Part shown: piece by piece, positions 1 to 8,880 of the stretch
How positions within the stretch are numbered: the first letter of the stretch is position 1
How the letters are laid out: the number at the start of each line of letters is the position of its first letter
DNA from: Candidatus Mycalebacterium zealandia
GTDB lineage: Bacteria > Desulfobacterota_D > UBA1144 > Nemesobacterales > Mycalebacteriaceae
Length of the DNA stretch: 64,000 bases
Reading direction: 5' to 3'
NCBI GenBank assembly: GCA_014075295.1
Contig: CP046180.1
Coordinates: forward strand, 186,001-250,000
Notes under the pieces: generated by a model
The model's database searches: none
Seen by the model: the letters and a program-made list of their open reading frames with translations, nothing else
Told to the model about the DNA's origin: nothing
Position numbers and translations under genes: made by a program

Positions 1-948
1 GATGTCTTTGCCTTCGCTTGAAACGTAGTGCCTCAACTTCACGACAATATCGCGCGGGGAAAGAACCTTTTCCGTGTTCCAAGCCGGGCAGTTGTCCGTG
101 CATCTGCCGCATTCAGTACAGGTGTAGGAATCCATCAAGTCTTTCCAACTGAAATCCTCAATTTTGCCCGCTCCAAAGTGGTCAATGTCTTCGGGAATGT
201 CCTCAAAATCTATCTTGGGAAGCGCGCCGCGCGGGTTGAGATTCTGAAAGAAAACATTGAGCGCGGCCGTGAAAACATGGCTGTGCTTTGAGTAGGGCAG
301 GTAGTTGAGAAAACCGAGAAGTATCAGAACGTGGAACCACCAGAAAAACTCGCGCCAGAACACCTGGCCGGTTGCGGACATCGTAGAGAAAAGCCCCGCG
401 AAAAGCGACGAAACAGGCAAAAACTCCGCGGGCGCTCCGCCAAGAGCGATTCGCGCTCCGGTGTAGAGGAACGCCGTCATCACAAGCCCGAAAATAAGTC
501 CCAGAACAACAACCGCGTCCGGTCCGTTCACCTCCCTTCTTTTACCAAAAGTGAGGCGGTTCGTAACTCCCATGCACAGCGCCAGAATCACAAGCGCCTG
601 AGTTATGTCCAGAGCATATTCGTAGTAGTCATGCCCGATTCCGGGAATGAGTTTGAATCCGCTTTCGGGAAAGAAAAGCCCGCTCACGAAAATCTCAAAA
701 GTGCCAATGGAGATAATGATAAATCCCCAGAAAATCATAAAATGCTCAATTCCCGCAAAGGTGTAGTTCTGCCACAGCCGCCGCTGTCCGAAAACATAGA
801 TAAAAACGCGTTTTAGCCGCTCGCCGATTTGGTCAAACCGGTTGTCTTCTTTTTTTCCAAGCCGTAAAAGGCGGGTCAGGTTGTAGATGTTGTAAAAGAA
901 AAAGCCGAAAGAGGCAACAAGAACGACTGTCATTATAAGCGGTTTCAT
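1..948 (-). CDS. Membrane-bound Fe-S oxidoreductase, HdrD/GlpC-like (3' part cut off by window edge)
   Basis: The frame is open from an ATG at 948 to the window edge, giving the first 316 residues. The N-terminal half has about five or six hydrophobic segments (residues ~3-25, 65-90, 105-125, 140-165, 205-225) like the cytochrome-b/NarI-type anchor of this family. A ferredoxin-like cluster follows, with Cys277, Cys280, Cys283 and Cys287-Pro in the 4Fe-4S arrangement. Family members of about 650-700 residues carry a second cluster and C-terminal CCG domains, which would lie outside the window. The likely role is membrane electron transfer between a quinone pool and an unknown partner. A substrate cannot be named from this fragment. 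Confidence 0.8.
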   Translation of the reverse strand, partial: MKPLIMTVVLVASFGFFFYNIYNLTRLLRLGKKEDNRFDQIGERLKRVFIYVFGQRRLWQNYTFAGIEHFMIFWGFIIISIGTFEIFVSGLFFPESGFKLIPGIGHDYYEYALDITQALVILALCMGVTNRLTFGKRREVNGPDAVVVLGLIFGLVMTAFLYTGARIALGGAPAEFLPVSSLFAGLFSTMSATGQVFWREFFWWFHVLILLGFLNYLPYSKHSHVFTAALNVFFQNLNPRGALPKIDFEDIPEDIDHFGAGKIEDFSWKDLMDSYTCTECGRCTDNCPAWNTEKVLSPRDIVVKLRHYVSSEGKDI

Positions 949-1033
949 AACTCACTCTGCATGCGGACTCGCCGCGAACTGCCAGACTATATTAAAGAGG
1001 CGGCGTGAAAGGTCAAGAAACAGAAACAAGTTG

Positions 1034-1055
1034 AACCGCTCGGGCGGTTTGTCTT
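1034..1055 (-). terminator. Possible weak terminator after leuA
   Basis: A 6-bp inverted repeat (AACCGC at 1034-1039, GCGGTT at 1044-1049) with a 4-base loop lies between leuA and the Fe-S oxidoreductase gene. There is no good T-run on the minus strand, so this is a weak call and read-through from leuA is possible. Confidence 0.3.
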
Positions 1056-1093
1056 ATGCAGGAAGCAAAAGTCCGCTACAACGAACAGAAAAA

Positions 1094-2644
1094 CTAAATC
1101 CCGTCTTTGACCCTTTCCTCTTTCCGGCTTCTGCGCCACCTGAGACGGTTAAGCGCGTTCACAAACGCCTTTGAGCTCGCGACTATTATGTCCGTGTCCG
1201 AGCCCCTGCCGCGTGAAAAAACGCCCGCATCCTCATCGGCGATGCGAACTGTAACCTCTCCCTGCGCGTCCGTGCCGCCCGTTATGGCGGAAATTCTGTA
1301 ACTTTCCAGTTTCGGAAACTCCCCGGTCGCCTCTTTTATCGCCTTGTAAGCCGCGTCAACCGGACCGCCGCCCGTGTTGGTGCCGGAAATCTCTTTTCCG
1401 TCCGCGAGAAGTTTCACGGTCGCCCCCGCGGTCGCGCTTGAACCACCCGTGAACTCCACATCAATAAACTCGTAGTAATCGGATTGCCCCATAAACTCCT
1501 CGCTTATGAGTGCTTCAATGTCTTCGTCAAACACGTATTTCTTTTTGTCGGCGAGGTTTTTGAACTTTAGAAACGCCTTTTCAAACTGATTGTCATCAAG
1601 ATCGTATCCGAACTCATCAAGACGGTCTCTGAATGCGTGCCGTCCCGAATGTTTTCCCAGAACAATGGAGTTTGAGGATATGCCCACGTCTTCAGGCTTC
1701 ATAATCTCATAAGTGATTCTGTCGCTCAAAACGCCCGCCTGATGTATGCCCGCCTCGTGAGCGAAAGCGTTTGCGCCCACAACAGCCTTGTTCGGCTGAA
1801 CCGCCACACCTGTAACCTGCGAAACAACCTTGCTTGACGGGTATATCTGCTCGGTTGAAATACCAGTTTTGTAAGGATTTTTGTCGCCTCTGACCCTGAT
1901 TGCCATAACGATTTCTTCAAGCGAGGCGTTTCCGGCTCTTTCTCCGAGCCCGTTTATTGTGCATTCCACCTGACGAGCTCCGGTGGCGACCGCGGCAAGC
2001 GAGTTCGCGACCGCGAGTCCCAAATCGTTGTGGCAGTGGACGCTCAAAACAATATCGTCAATCCCTTCAACATTCTCCCTTATCTGTCTGATGACTCCGG
2101 TGAACTCTTCGGGCACCGTGTAGCCGACCGTGTCGGGAATGTTGATTGTGGACGCGCCCGCTTTTATGGCTAGAGAGACCACTTCGCAGAGATAATCAAT
2201 ATCGGTTCGTGTGGCGTCTTCGCATGAAAACTCAACGTTGGAGGTGAATTTCCGCGCGTAAGCGACCGAATCCGAGGCAATTTTCGCAACTTCGGCGTGC
2301 GATTTTCTGAGTTTGTGTTTCAGATGAATATCCGAAGTGGCGATGAAGGTGTGAATTCTGGGGTTTTCCGCCTTTTTCACCGCTTCCCAGCCGCGGTCTA
2401 TGTCGCCTTTGGCGGCTCTGCACAAAGCGGCAATTTCGCAACCGCGCACCCTTTCCGCGATTTGGCGCACGGAGAGAAAATCCTCCTCCGAAGAAATGGG
2501 AAAGCCCGCCTCTATAACGTCAACGCCCAGCCGTTCAAGTTGAAAAGCGACCCGCAGTTTCTCCGAAGCGGTCATTCCGCATCCGGGCGCCTGCTCACCG
2601 TCCCTGAGGGTGGTGTCAAAAATCTTCACATAGTTATCAGGCAT
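1094..2644 (-). CDS. leuA: 2-isopropylmalate synthase
   Basis: First committed step of leucine biosynthesis: condensation of acetyl-CoA with 2-oxoisovalerate. The 516-residue protein starts with the HMGL-like TIM barrel (residues ~5-275). It shows the TTLRDGEQAPG motif, the metal-binding HCHNDLG motif near residue 200, GERAGNASLEE, and HEAGIHQAG near residue 300. The C-terminal third (~375-505) is the LeuA dimerisation and leucine-feedback domain, so this is the full-length regulated form. The ATG at 2644 lies 25 bases from the 3' end of tRNA-Gln on the same strand, so the two may share a transcript. No leucine leader peptide or T-box fits in that gap. Confidence 0.96.
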   Translation of the reverse strand: MPDNYVKIFDTTLRDGEQAPGCGMTASEKLRVAFQLERLGVDVIEAGFPISSEEDFLSVRQIAERVRGCEIAALCRAAKGDIDRGWEAVKKAENPRIHTFIATSDIHLKHKLRKSHAEVAKIASDSVAYARKFTSNVEFSCEDATRTDIDYLCEVVSLAIKAGASTINIPDTVGYTVPEEFTGVIRQIRENVEGIDDIVLSVHCHNDLGLAVANSLAAVATGARQVECTINGLGERAGNASLEEIVMAIRVRGDKNPYKTGISTEQIYPSSKVVSQVTGVAVQPNKAVVGANAFAHEAGIHQAGVLSDRITYEIMKPEDVGISSNSIVLGKHSGRHAFRDRLDEFGYDLDDNQFEKAFLKFKNLADKKKYVFDEDIEALISEEFMGQSDYYEFIDVEFTGGSSATAGATVKLLADGKEISGTNTGGGPVDAAYKAIKEATGEFPKLESYRISAITGGTDAQGEVTVRIADEDAGVFSRGRGSDTDIIVASSKAFVNALNRLRWRRSRKEERVKDGI

Positions 2645-2669
2645 TGTTCTGTCTCTTTCGGGCGCGGAG

Positions 2670-2743
2670 TGGCTGGGGGACTGGGATTCGAACCCAGACT
2701 AGCGGTTCCAGAGACCGCGGTACTGCCGTTATACTATCCCCCA
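2670..2743 (-). tRNA. tRNA-Gln (CTG anticodon)
   Basis: The minus strand folds as a cloverleaf. The acceptor stem TGGGGGA pairs with TCCCCCA, the anticodon stem GCGGT/ACCGC encloses loop CTCTGGA with anticodon CTG, and the T-loop is GGTTCGAAT. The discriminator base is G and CCA is encoded at 2670-2672. It lies directly upstream of leuA. Confidence 0.95.
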
Positions 2744-2779
2744 CCTTAGCAGGTTAATATTACATAAACCGCCGTCAAT

Positions 2780-2808
2780 TTGAACAGTTTTGCTGTAGGA
2801 AGTAAAAT
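2780..2808 (+). promoter_or_regulatory. Sigma-70-type promoter for slt
   Basis: TTGAAC (2780-2785), a 17-base spacer and TAAAAT (2803-2808) precede the transglycosylase start at 2836. The expected start of transcription is near 2815, giving a leader of about 20 bases without a strong Shine-Dalgarno site. Confidence 0.6.
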
Positions 2809-2835
2809 CCGCCTGATTGCGATTCCGGAAAACTT

Positions 2836-4788
2836 ATGATTAAACCTCTTTTTCTCCGCACCGTGCTCGCGGCGACATTTTTATTTGTTGCGCTTGTTCC
2901 GACTTGCGAAGCGCAAAACCCCGGGCGGACGGTTGCGGTGAAAAAACTCCGGGCGGCGAATGAAGACGCGGACAACGCGGGCGGTCCCGGAAAAGCGCTT
3001 TCACTGCTTTATAATCTTGAAAACGAAATTCCGGAACTCCGGGAGTATGTCTTTTTCATCAGGGGAAACGCCCTAGCCAAACTGGACAACTTCCTTGCCG
3101 CAGACATGTATAGAATCGCGGCGGAACTTGAAACGCTCAAACCCGAAGCTCTTGAAAAACAGGCTCAAATACTTGAAACAAAAGGACTTTTGGTTGAAGC
3201 GGAAAGGGTTTACAACACGCTTTTTAATTCAGACTCCGCGACACGCAAAGGGTTTTACCTAAAAAAAATCGCGGAACTGGCGGAGAAAAACGGCCGCGCG
3301 GACGTTGCGGCGGAAACGTGGAAAACGCTTTGGAGAGACTATCCGGCAAGCGTTCACGCGGGCGCGGCGGCGGAAAAAATCTCTCCTTCCGAACAAGACC
3401 GCGTCCGCAGAGCGGACACGCTGTTCGACCTCAAAAAATGCGCAAGCGGCGCGGCGGCGGCTTACGTGTCTCTGCCCAAAACGGAGGAAAGAAATATCAG
3501 GCGCGCCATATGTATGCGCAAAACCGGATGGAAAAATGAGCGGCTCTTGAAAAATGCGCTTTCGGTTCTCGGCTCGGCAAAATCCGCTCACGCGGCGTAT
3601 GTCAAAGGAACGGTTCTTGAAGCGATGGCTAAAATCCGGCGCGGGAAATCGGGAGAGCGGAAAGCGCTCCGCAAAGCGCAAGCCGCTTTCAGGGCGGTAA
3701 ACAAGTTGTTTCCCAAAACCGAATGGGCGGGAAAAGCCCTTGTAAAAGAGCAGAAAATCGCTCTGAAACTCGGCAAAACCGGCAGGGCGGAGGAGATTTA
3801 CGCTCTGGTAAAACAGTCTCATCCGCAAAACCGCACGGATGTGGCATGGAATCTAGGCTGGAATTATTACAAAAAGGGGGAATACCTGAAAGCCGCGCGC
3901 GTTTTCGCGGAAAACGAAAGAAAAGAAAAATCCTTTCTCGCAGGGCAGTTCGCGTATTGGAGGGCGAGAGCCATTGAAGAAACGGGGGAGCGCGAAGAGG
4001 CGAAACAGTTTTTTATTGAAGCCGCTGGCAGAGAGTTCAGCTATTACTCTTTTCTCGCGGAGGAAAAAATCGGAAAGAAAGACGCCCATCGCCGCAACGG
4101 CTTCCGTATCTCGAAAAAATCCAGAACGTCGCCCGCGATTAAAAGAGCGCGATTTCTGCTTGAAGCGGGCATGGAAAAATGGGCGGCAAAAGAAGCCGTT
4201 GCGGCGGGGAGAGGAAATCCCGCCGCGGCATGCGAAATTCTCACCGCCGTCCGGAAGTTCAATTCGTGCATAAAACTCATCGGAAGCAACCCGCCGTCCA
4301 AAAGAATGCGGCTCGCTTTCCCTAGAGGGTTTAACAACGAGGTAAAAAAGTTTTCGTCAAAATACGGGCTTGATGAAAACCTTGTCTATTCCCTCATACG
4401 CGAGGAGAGCAGATTCAAAATGGACGCCGTTTCGCACGCAGACGCGTTCGGGTTGATGCAGCTCATAATGCCAACCGCGAAAGATATGGCGGCGGGGGCC
4501 GGAGAGGAGGAAATCATACGCGAAAAACTTTTCTCGCCGGAAGTGAACATAAAACTCGGTTCGCGCTATCTGCACCTGATGTTGAAAAAATTCGGCGGTG
4601 ATACCGTTGCCGCGCTTTGCGCCTACAACGCGGGACCGACAAGGGCGGCGCGGTGGAAAAACGGAGCGCTCAAAGGTCTTGAACAGGACGAGTTCACCGA
4701 AGAAATCCCGTTTAACGAAACAAGAAATTACGTGAGGCGCGTATTTAGAAGTTACGGCGTTTACAGAGCGGTTTACGGAGACGGCTGA
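2836..4788 (+). CDS. slt: Soluble lytic murein transglycosylase (Slt70-like)
   Basis: A periplasmic enzyme that cleaves the MurNAc-GlcNAc bond of peptidoglycan to give 1,6-anhydro-muropeptides. The 650-residue protein has a signal peptide (cleavage around residue 26) and a long alpha-helical, TPR-like superhelix over residues ~40-490. A C-terminal lysozyme-like SLT domain follows: the catalytic Glu sits in the SLIREESRFK stretch near residue 523, then GLMQLIMPTA, and YNAGP near 595. Length and order match the Slt70 family (about 620-650 residues). It converges on hisH, and the last 16 bases overlap that gene's 3' end. Confidence 0.93.
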   Translation: MIKPLFLRTVLAATFLFVALVPTCEAQNPGRTVAVKKLRAANEDADNAGGPGKALSLLYNLENEIPELREYVFFIRGNALAKLDNFLAADMYRIAAELETLKPEALEKQAQILETKGLLVEAERVYNTLFNSDSATRKGFYLKKIAELAEKNGRADVAAETWKTLWRDYPASVHAGAAAEKISPSEQDRVRRADTLFDLKKCASGAAAAYVSLPKTEERNIRRAICMRKTGWKNERLLKNALSVLGSAKSAHAAYVKGTVLEAMAKIRRGKSGERKALRKAQAAFRAVNKLFPKTEWAGKALVKEQKIALKLGKTGRAEEIYALVKQSHPQNRTDVAWNLGWNYYKKGEYLKAARVFAENERKEKSFLAGQFAYWRARAIEETGEREEAKQFFIEAAGREFSYYSFLAEEKIGKKDAHRRNGFRISKKSRTSPAIKRARFLLEAGMEKWAAKEAVAAGRGNPAAACEILTAVRKFNSCIKLIGSNPPSKRMRLAFPRGFNNEVKKFSSKYGLDENLVYSLIREESRFKMDAVSHADAFGLMQLIMPTAKDMAAGAGEEEIIREKLFSPEVNIKLGSRYLHLMLKKFGGDTVAALCAYNAGPTRAARWKNGALKGLEQDEFTEEIPFNETRNYVRRVFRSYGVYRAVYGDG

Positions 4789-5408
4789 AAACCGGCGAAA
4801 TTGCGCAGGACTTCCAAGCCCGCGTCCGAACTTTTTTCAGGGTGAAACTGGCAGGCGAAAACATTGTCTTTTTCCACCGCGGCAGTGAACTCGCTTCCGT
4901 AAGAAACCCTCGCGGCTATAATTGACGAATCCTCCGGCTCAACGTAGAACGAGTGCGCGAAGTAAAACCAGCTTTGGTCGGAAACGCCGGTGAAAAGTCC
5001 GCCGCCGGACAGCGACACGCGGTTCCAGCCCATGTGCGGCACTTTGAGTTCGGGAGACGTGCGTAAGCCCTTAACACCGCCTTTGAAAACGCCGAGCCCC
5101 GTCTCTCCGGGACTTTCATCGCTACTCTCGAAAAGTATTTGAAGCCCGAGGCACATTCCCAGATACGGTTTTCCTTCGTCTATGAAATCGCGCAAAGCCG
5201 TGGCAGCTCCGGATTTTTCAATCTCTTTGGCGCAGTCGCCGAAAGACGCGACTCCGGGAACGACAATCTTTTCCGCCTGCGATATTTCGCGGGGAGTGGA
5301 AATTGCCTTTACGTTGAAGCCGAGAAACTTAAAAGCGCTCAGAACGCTTCGCTGGTTGCCCGCCCCATAGTCAAAAACGGCTATTTCGGGGTTGCGGGCG
5401 GAGCTCAT
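4773..5408 (-). CDS. hisH: Imidazole glycerol phosphate synthase, glutamine amidotransferase subunit
   Basis: Provides ammonia from glutamine to HisF in histidine biosynthesis. The 211-residue protein is a class-I glutamine amidotransferase: it starts with the DYGAGN motif, has the nucleophile Cys in GMCLGLQ (near residue 80) and the His/Glu pair in CQFHPEKS near the C-terminus. The ATG overlaps the hisB stop in an ATGA junction, indicating translational coupling. hisA and hisF are not next to it, so the histidine operon is split in this genome. Confidence 0.95.
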   Translation of the reverse strand: MSSARNPEIAVFDYGAGNQRSVLSAFKFLGFNVKAISTPREISQAEKIVVPGVASFGDCAKEIEKSGAATALRDFIDEGKPYLGMCLGLQILFESSDESPGETGLGVFKGGVKGLRTSPELKVPHMGWNRVSLSGGGLFTGVSDQSWFYFAHSFYVEPEDSSIIAARVSYGSEFTAAVEKDNVFACQFHPEKSSDAGLEVLRNFAGFQPSP

Positions 5409-6001
5409 AAAGCGCCTTTTGTGGAAGGAACGCCTGTGTAGCGTTCGTCAATCGCGGTCGCCAGATCAAACGCGCGGCCGCACGATTTGAACATCGCCTC
5501 AATGTTGTGGTGCAGATTGTCGCCACTGTGGAGGCGGATGTGGAGGTTGCATCCCGCATTGTTTGAGAGAGATTTAAAAAACTCGCGCGCAAGCTCCGAG
5601 TCAAAATCTCCCACTTTGGACTTGGGCATTTCGGCGTCAAACACAAGACACGGTCTGCCGCTTATGTCCACGGCGCAAAAAACAAGCGTGTCTTCAAAAG
5701 GCACAAAAGAGTGCGCGAAGCGGACTATGCGACTTTTCTCGCCGAGCGCCTCCTTGAAAGCGTTTCCAAGCACAATGCCCACATCTTCAACTGTGTGGTG
5801 AAAATCAACCTCGGTGTCGCCGACGGCTTTTATTTTGAGGTCAAAGCAACCGTGCCGCGCGAACTGGCTGAGCATGTGGTCAAAAAAGGGTATGCCGGTC
5901 TGGATGTCAAACTTCCCTGAACCTTCAACATTCAATTCAACGCTGACTTTTACCTCGCTGGTTTTTCTTTCAGCTCTCGCTTTTCTGGATTCGGGAGGCA
6001 T
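5405..6001 (-). CDS. hisB: Imidazoleglycerol-phosphate dehydratase
   Basis: Dehydrates imidazole glycerol phosphate to imidazole acetol phosphate in histidine synthesis. At 198 residues it is the monofunctional form, without the N-terminal phosphatase of E. coli HisB. Diagnostic motifs are GIPFFDHML, the manganese-binding HHTVEDVG stretch, and HHNIEAMFK near residue 170. It is the first gene of a hisB-hisH pair and ends in an ATGA overlap with hisH. Its start lies 18 bases after the radC stop on the same strand, so radC-hisB-hisH may be one transcript. Confidence 0.95.
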   Translation of the reverse strand: MPPESRKARAERKTSEVKVSVELNVEGSGKFDIQTGIPFFDHMLSQFARHGCFDLKIKAVGDTEVDFHHTVEDVGIVLGNAFKEALGEKSRIVRFAHSFVPFEDTLVFCAVDISGRPCLVFDAEMPKSKVGDFDSELAREFFKSLSNNAGCNLHIRLHSGDNLHHNIEAMFKSCGRAFDLATAIDERYTGVPSTKGAL

Positions 6002-6019
6002 GAGTGTTTTCCAAGGCTA

Positions 6020-6712
6020 TCATAACAAGCCGTTTTCAACAAAACTGTAATGGTCGTGCGAGCATACAATCAGGTGGTCAACAAGCCGTATGTCAAGCGA
6101 TTTGCAGATTCTTGCGAGTTCCCCGGTGATGTCTTTGTCGCTGTCGGACGGTTGCGGGTGGCCGCTCGGGTGATTGTGAACAACAATGATGCCTGAGCAT
6201 CTTTTTACATCAATCGCCTTTTTCACCACGTCCCTTATGTTCATATTCACGCTTGCGACTCCGCCTTCGGACACAACCTCGTGCTCAATAAACTGGTTTT
6301 TAGTGTTGACGAAGACCAAAAGCATAAACTCCCTGCTTTCGCGTCCTATTCTGGATTTACAAAAATCTATGACCGCCTGCGGAGAAGTCAGATAGTCCTC
6401 TTTTTCAATCCGCGTCTCCATATAGCGCCAGTTGATTTCCCTGACAAGCGGTATGAAAGCGGCGGTTGAGACGCCTATGCCGGCAACTTTCCTTAGTTCG
6501 GACGGGGAAGCGTCCAAAATGGCTGAGAGCGAGCCGAAGGTTTTAAGCAGATTTTTCGCGACGGGTTTCACGTCGCTGCGGGGAATTGAATAAGTCAGAA
6601 GCAGCTCCAGCGCTTCGTAATCCTCAAACACGCCCAGCCCCTCTTTGAGAAATTTTTTTCTGACGCGCTCCCTGTGACCGGCGTAGTGGGGGGTACTCGG
6701 CTGGCGGCTCAT
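6020..6712 (-). CDS. radC: RadC family protein (JAB/MPN metalloprotease-like fold)
   Basis: The 230-residue protein has a helix-hairpin-helix-like N-terminal region (residues ~20-100) and a C-terminal JAMM/MPN domain with the zinc motif HNHPSG followed by SDSDKD. This is the standard architecture of the YkfG/RadC family. The historic name suggests DNA repair, but the biochemical role is unproven. It is divergent from cofC: its ATG at 6712 lies about 60 bases from the cofC start, so a shared promoter region lies between them. It is upstream of, and collinear with, hisBH. Confidence 0.92.
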   Translation of the reverse strand: MSRQPSTPHYAGHRERVRKKFLKEGLGVFEDYEALELLLTYSIPRSDVKPVAKNLLKTFGSLSAILDASPSELRKVAGIGVSTAAFIPLVREINWRYMETRIEKEDYLTSPQAVIDFCKSRIGRESREFMLLVFVNTKNQFIEHEVVSEGGVASVNMNIRDVVKKAIDVKRCSGIIVVHNHPSGHPQPSDSDKDITGELARICKSLDIRLVDHLIVCSHDHYSFVENGLL

Positions 6713-6771
6713 TGAGCGTTAGTTTAACTTGCCGTGTGGAAAAAAACCTATTTTTCTGTAGTGTTTGTGAA

Positions 6772-7425
6772 ATGAAAGCCGTTGTTGTTCCGGTAAAAAG
6801 ATTTTCAGCCGCAAATGAAAGGCTTTGCGAAAGCCTGTCGCCGTCCGAGCGCAACGGGCTCGCGCGCGTGATGCTTGAGGATGTTCTGTCCAATGTGGCG
6901 CGGTGCGAACGCACGGACGGGGTTTTCCTCGTAACCGCCGAACCGGACGCCATGAGCATGGGGCGCGAATTCGGAATGGAGATAATTCTTGAGCATGACC
7001 AGCAGAGCGAAAGTTCGTCCGTTGATTTCGCGATGAAGAAATGTTTTGCGGCTGGCGTGGATTCCGCGCTTGTGATTCCGGGCGACATACCCGCCGCGCA
7101 GGCTTGGGAGTTTGACGCCGTGCTTGAAAAAGATGACGGGGAAAAGCGCATTATCATTGTTCCCTCACGGGACGGAACGGGAACAAACGCGCTTTTTATG
7201 AGTCCGCCGGGCGCGCTGTCTCCGCATTTCGGCGAAAACAGTTTTCCACGCCACAAGGAAACGGCTCGGCGGCGAGGTCTGGAGTTTTCCTCATTAACGC
7301 TCGGCGGCATAGGGCTTGATATTGACACGCCAGAGGATTTGGAGATTTTTATGAGCGGGGACGGCACGAGAACTCACGACTATCTGCGCAAACTGGGCTT
7401 CGGAAAAACGGAGAAAACCGCATAG
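6772..7425 (+). CDS. cofC: CofC/FbiD-like phosphoenolpyruvate or 2-phospholactate guanylyltransferase
   Basis: Members of this family use GTP to activate 2-phospho-L-lactate or phosphoenolpyruvate as the first step in attaching the side chain of coenzyme F420. The 218-residue protein begins MKAVVVPVKRFS, has the LSPSERNGLARVMLEDVL stretch, a PGDIPAA segment, then SRDGTGTNALFMSPPGAL and a C-terminal GLDIDTPEDL. This order is characteristic of CofC. I chose the ATG at 6772 over an upstream in-frame start because the family begins with this core. It lies 10 bases before speB on the same strand. No other F420 gene is in the window. Confidence 0.82.
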   Translation: MKAVVVPVKRFSAANERLCESLSPSERNGLARVMLEDVLSNVARCERTDGVFLVTAEPDAMSMGREFGMEIILEHDQQSESSSVDFAMKKCFAAGVDSALVIPGDIPAAQAWEFDAVLEKDDGEKRIIIVPSRDGTGTNALFMSPPGALSPHFGENSFPRHKETARRRGLEFSSLTLGGIGLDIDTPEDLEIFMSGDGTRTHDYLRKLGFGKTEKTA

Positions 7426-7435
7426 GCAATTCGGA

Positions 7436-8326
7436 ATGGGCTTTGAGTTGAACTTTCTGGACCTTGACCCGTCCGAATCAAATCCCGATAGCGCGCAAAC
7501 GGTTGTGCTTCCGGTGCCGTACGAGAGAACGGTGTCGTTCCGGGGTGGCTGCTCGCGGGGTCCAATGGCGATAATTGAAGCGTCCCGCTCAATTGAACTC
7601 TACGATGAAGAACTTGGAATCAACCCGGCGGAGGGAGGCATCCACACCGCGCCTGAAATTGAATGCGACATTGATCCGGCACAGATGGTCAAAACCGTTA
7701 AAAACTCGTGCCTTGATTTTGCGCGGGAGGGCAAATTTGTTCTCACACTCGGCGGTGAGCACTCCGTAACGGTTGGGGCTTTCGCCGCGCAAAAGGAGAT
7801 TCATTCTGAAATTTCGGTTCTGTCCATAGACGCCCATTGCGACCTCAGAGACAGTTACCAGGGCTCAAAATTCAGCCACGCGTGCGTTATGAGAAGGATT
7901 GTGGAAGCGGGCGCGTCGCACATTGTAATCGCGGGAGTGAGAAGTATGTCGGCTGAAGAAGCCGGGTTCGCGGTCGGCAGAGAGGATTTGAGTATTGTTT
8001 CCGCAGAAAAGATTTTAGAGGAAAAACTTCTTGTGAACGCGCCCGGGCAAATTATGGAAAAACTTGGGCGCAAAGTTTATTTGAGCATAGACGCCGACGG
8101 ACTCGACCCTTCAATTATGCCTTCTGTCGGAACACCGGAACCCGGAGGAATGGGCTGGACGGACGTTATCTCTTTGCTCCGCGCGGTGTTCGAGAGCCGT
8201 GAAGTGGTGGGAATGGACATCGTTGAACTCGCGCCAATTCCGGGCTTTGTCGCGCCCGATGTAACGGCGGCGAAAATGGCATGTAAAGCTATTGGATACA
8301 AGCTCGGACGGTCGCGCCAATCTTGA
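7436..8326 (+). CDS. speB: Agmatinase / ureohydrolase family protein
   Basis: Likely hydrolyses agmatine to putrescine and urea, a polyamine step. The 296-residue protein has the binuclear manganese motifs of the arginase/agmatinase superfamily: GGEHSVT (near residue 105), SIDAHCDLRD (near 128) and SIDADGLDPS (near 217). Overall organisation is closer to agmatinase than to arginase, but specificity inside this family (agmatine, guanidinobutyrate, formiminoglutamate) cannot be fixed by motifs alone. It follows cofC by 10 bases and probably shares its transcript. tRNA-Met lies 41 bases downstream. Confidence 0.88.
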   Translation: MGFELNFLDLDPSESNPDSAQTVVLPVPYERTVSFRGGCSRGPMAIIEASRSIELYDEELGINPAEGGIHTAPEIECDIDPAQMVKTVKNSCLDFAREGKFVLTLGGEHSVTVGAFAAQKEIHSEISVLSIDAHCDLRDSYQGSKFSHACVMRRIVEAGASHIVIAGVRSMSAEEAGFAVGREDLSIVSAEKILEEKLLVNAPGQIMEKLGRKVYLSIDADGLDPSIMPSVGTPEPGGMGWTDVISLLRAVFESREVVGMDIVELAPIPGFVAPDVTAAKMACKAIGYKLGRSRQS

Positions 8327-8367
8327 TAAGACTCAGGCTTGTGTGTTAAACTCCGCCTTCCTCAAAG

Positions 8368-8439
8368 GGCGGCGTAGCTCAGAGGCAGAGCAGGGCTCTC
8401 ATAAGGCCCCCGTCGGAGGTTCGAGTCCTCCCGCCGCCA
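8368..8439 (+). tRNA. tRNA with CAT anticodon (elongator Met, or Ile2)
   Basis: A cloverleaf with acceptor stem GGCGGCG/CGCCGCC, D-stem GCTC/GAGC, anticodon stem GGGCT/GGCCC around loop CTCATAA, and T-stem GGAGG/CCTCC. The discriminator is A and CCA is not encoded. Initiator features are absent. A lysidine-modified Ile2 tRNA cannot be excluded from sequence alone. Confidence 0.93.
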
Positions 8440-8447
8440 CTCAATCC

Positions 8448-8849
8448 CTAATCCTTTTTCTTGAAATCCAGAGACGCGGAGTTAATGCAGTATCTTGTTC
8501 CGGTGGTTTCGGAGGGGCCGTCCGGAAAAACATGCCCCAGGTGGGCGTCGCACTTTGAGCACATAACCTCGGTCCGGCTCATTCCCGCAGAGTTGTCCTG
8601 TTCGGTCTTGACATTGTCCCGCTCCATCGGCTTGTCAAAACTGGGCCATCCCGTTCCGGAATCAAACTTTGAATCCGAATTAAAAAGCGGCTGTCCGCAA
8701 CAGACGCAGATATACCGGCCTTTTTCCTTGTAATCATTGAACTTTCCCGTAAAGGGCTTTTCGGTTCCCTTCCGCCGGGCGACGTGGAACTGCTCTTCGG
8801 TAAGTTCGGCTTTCCACTCCTCGTCAGTTTTCTTTATCTTTCCAGTCAT
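8448..8849 (-). CDS. msrB: Peptide-methionine (R)-S-oxide reductase
   Basis: Reduces the R form of methionine sulfoxide in oxidised proteins. The 133-residue protein has two CxxC zinc pairs (ICVCCGQP near residue 46 and [13 protein letters not shown] near 93). The substrate-binding GTGWPSF motif and the catalytic Cys in RYCINSASL near the C-terminus are also present. I chose the ATG at 8849 because an upstream in-frame extension would run through tyrA. No signal peptide is seen, so it should act in the cytoplasm. It is the last gene of the collinear dnaA-dnaN-comF-pheA-hisC-tyrA-msrB block. Confidence 0.95.
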   Translation of the reverse strand: MTGKIKKTDEEWKAELTEEQFHVARRKGTEKPFTGKFNDYKEKGRYICVCCGQPLFNSDSKFDSGTGWPSFDKPMERDNVKTEQDNSAGMSRTEVMCSKCDAHLGHVFPDGPSETTGTRYCINSASLDFKKKD

Positions 8850-8880
8850 CGAGAAAACATTAACAAACCGCACGGCGGTG

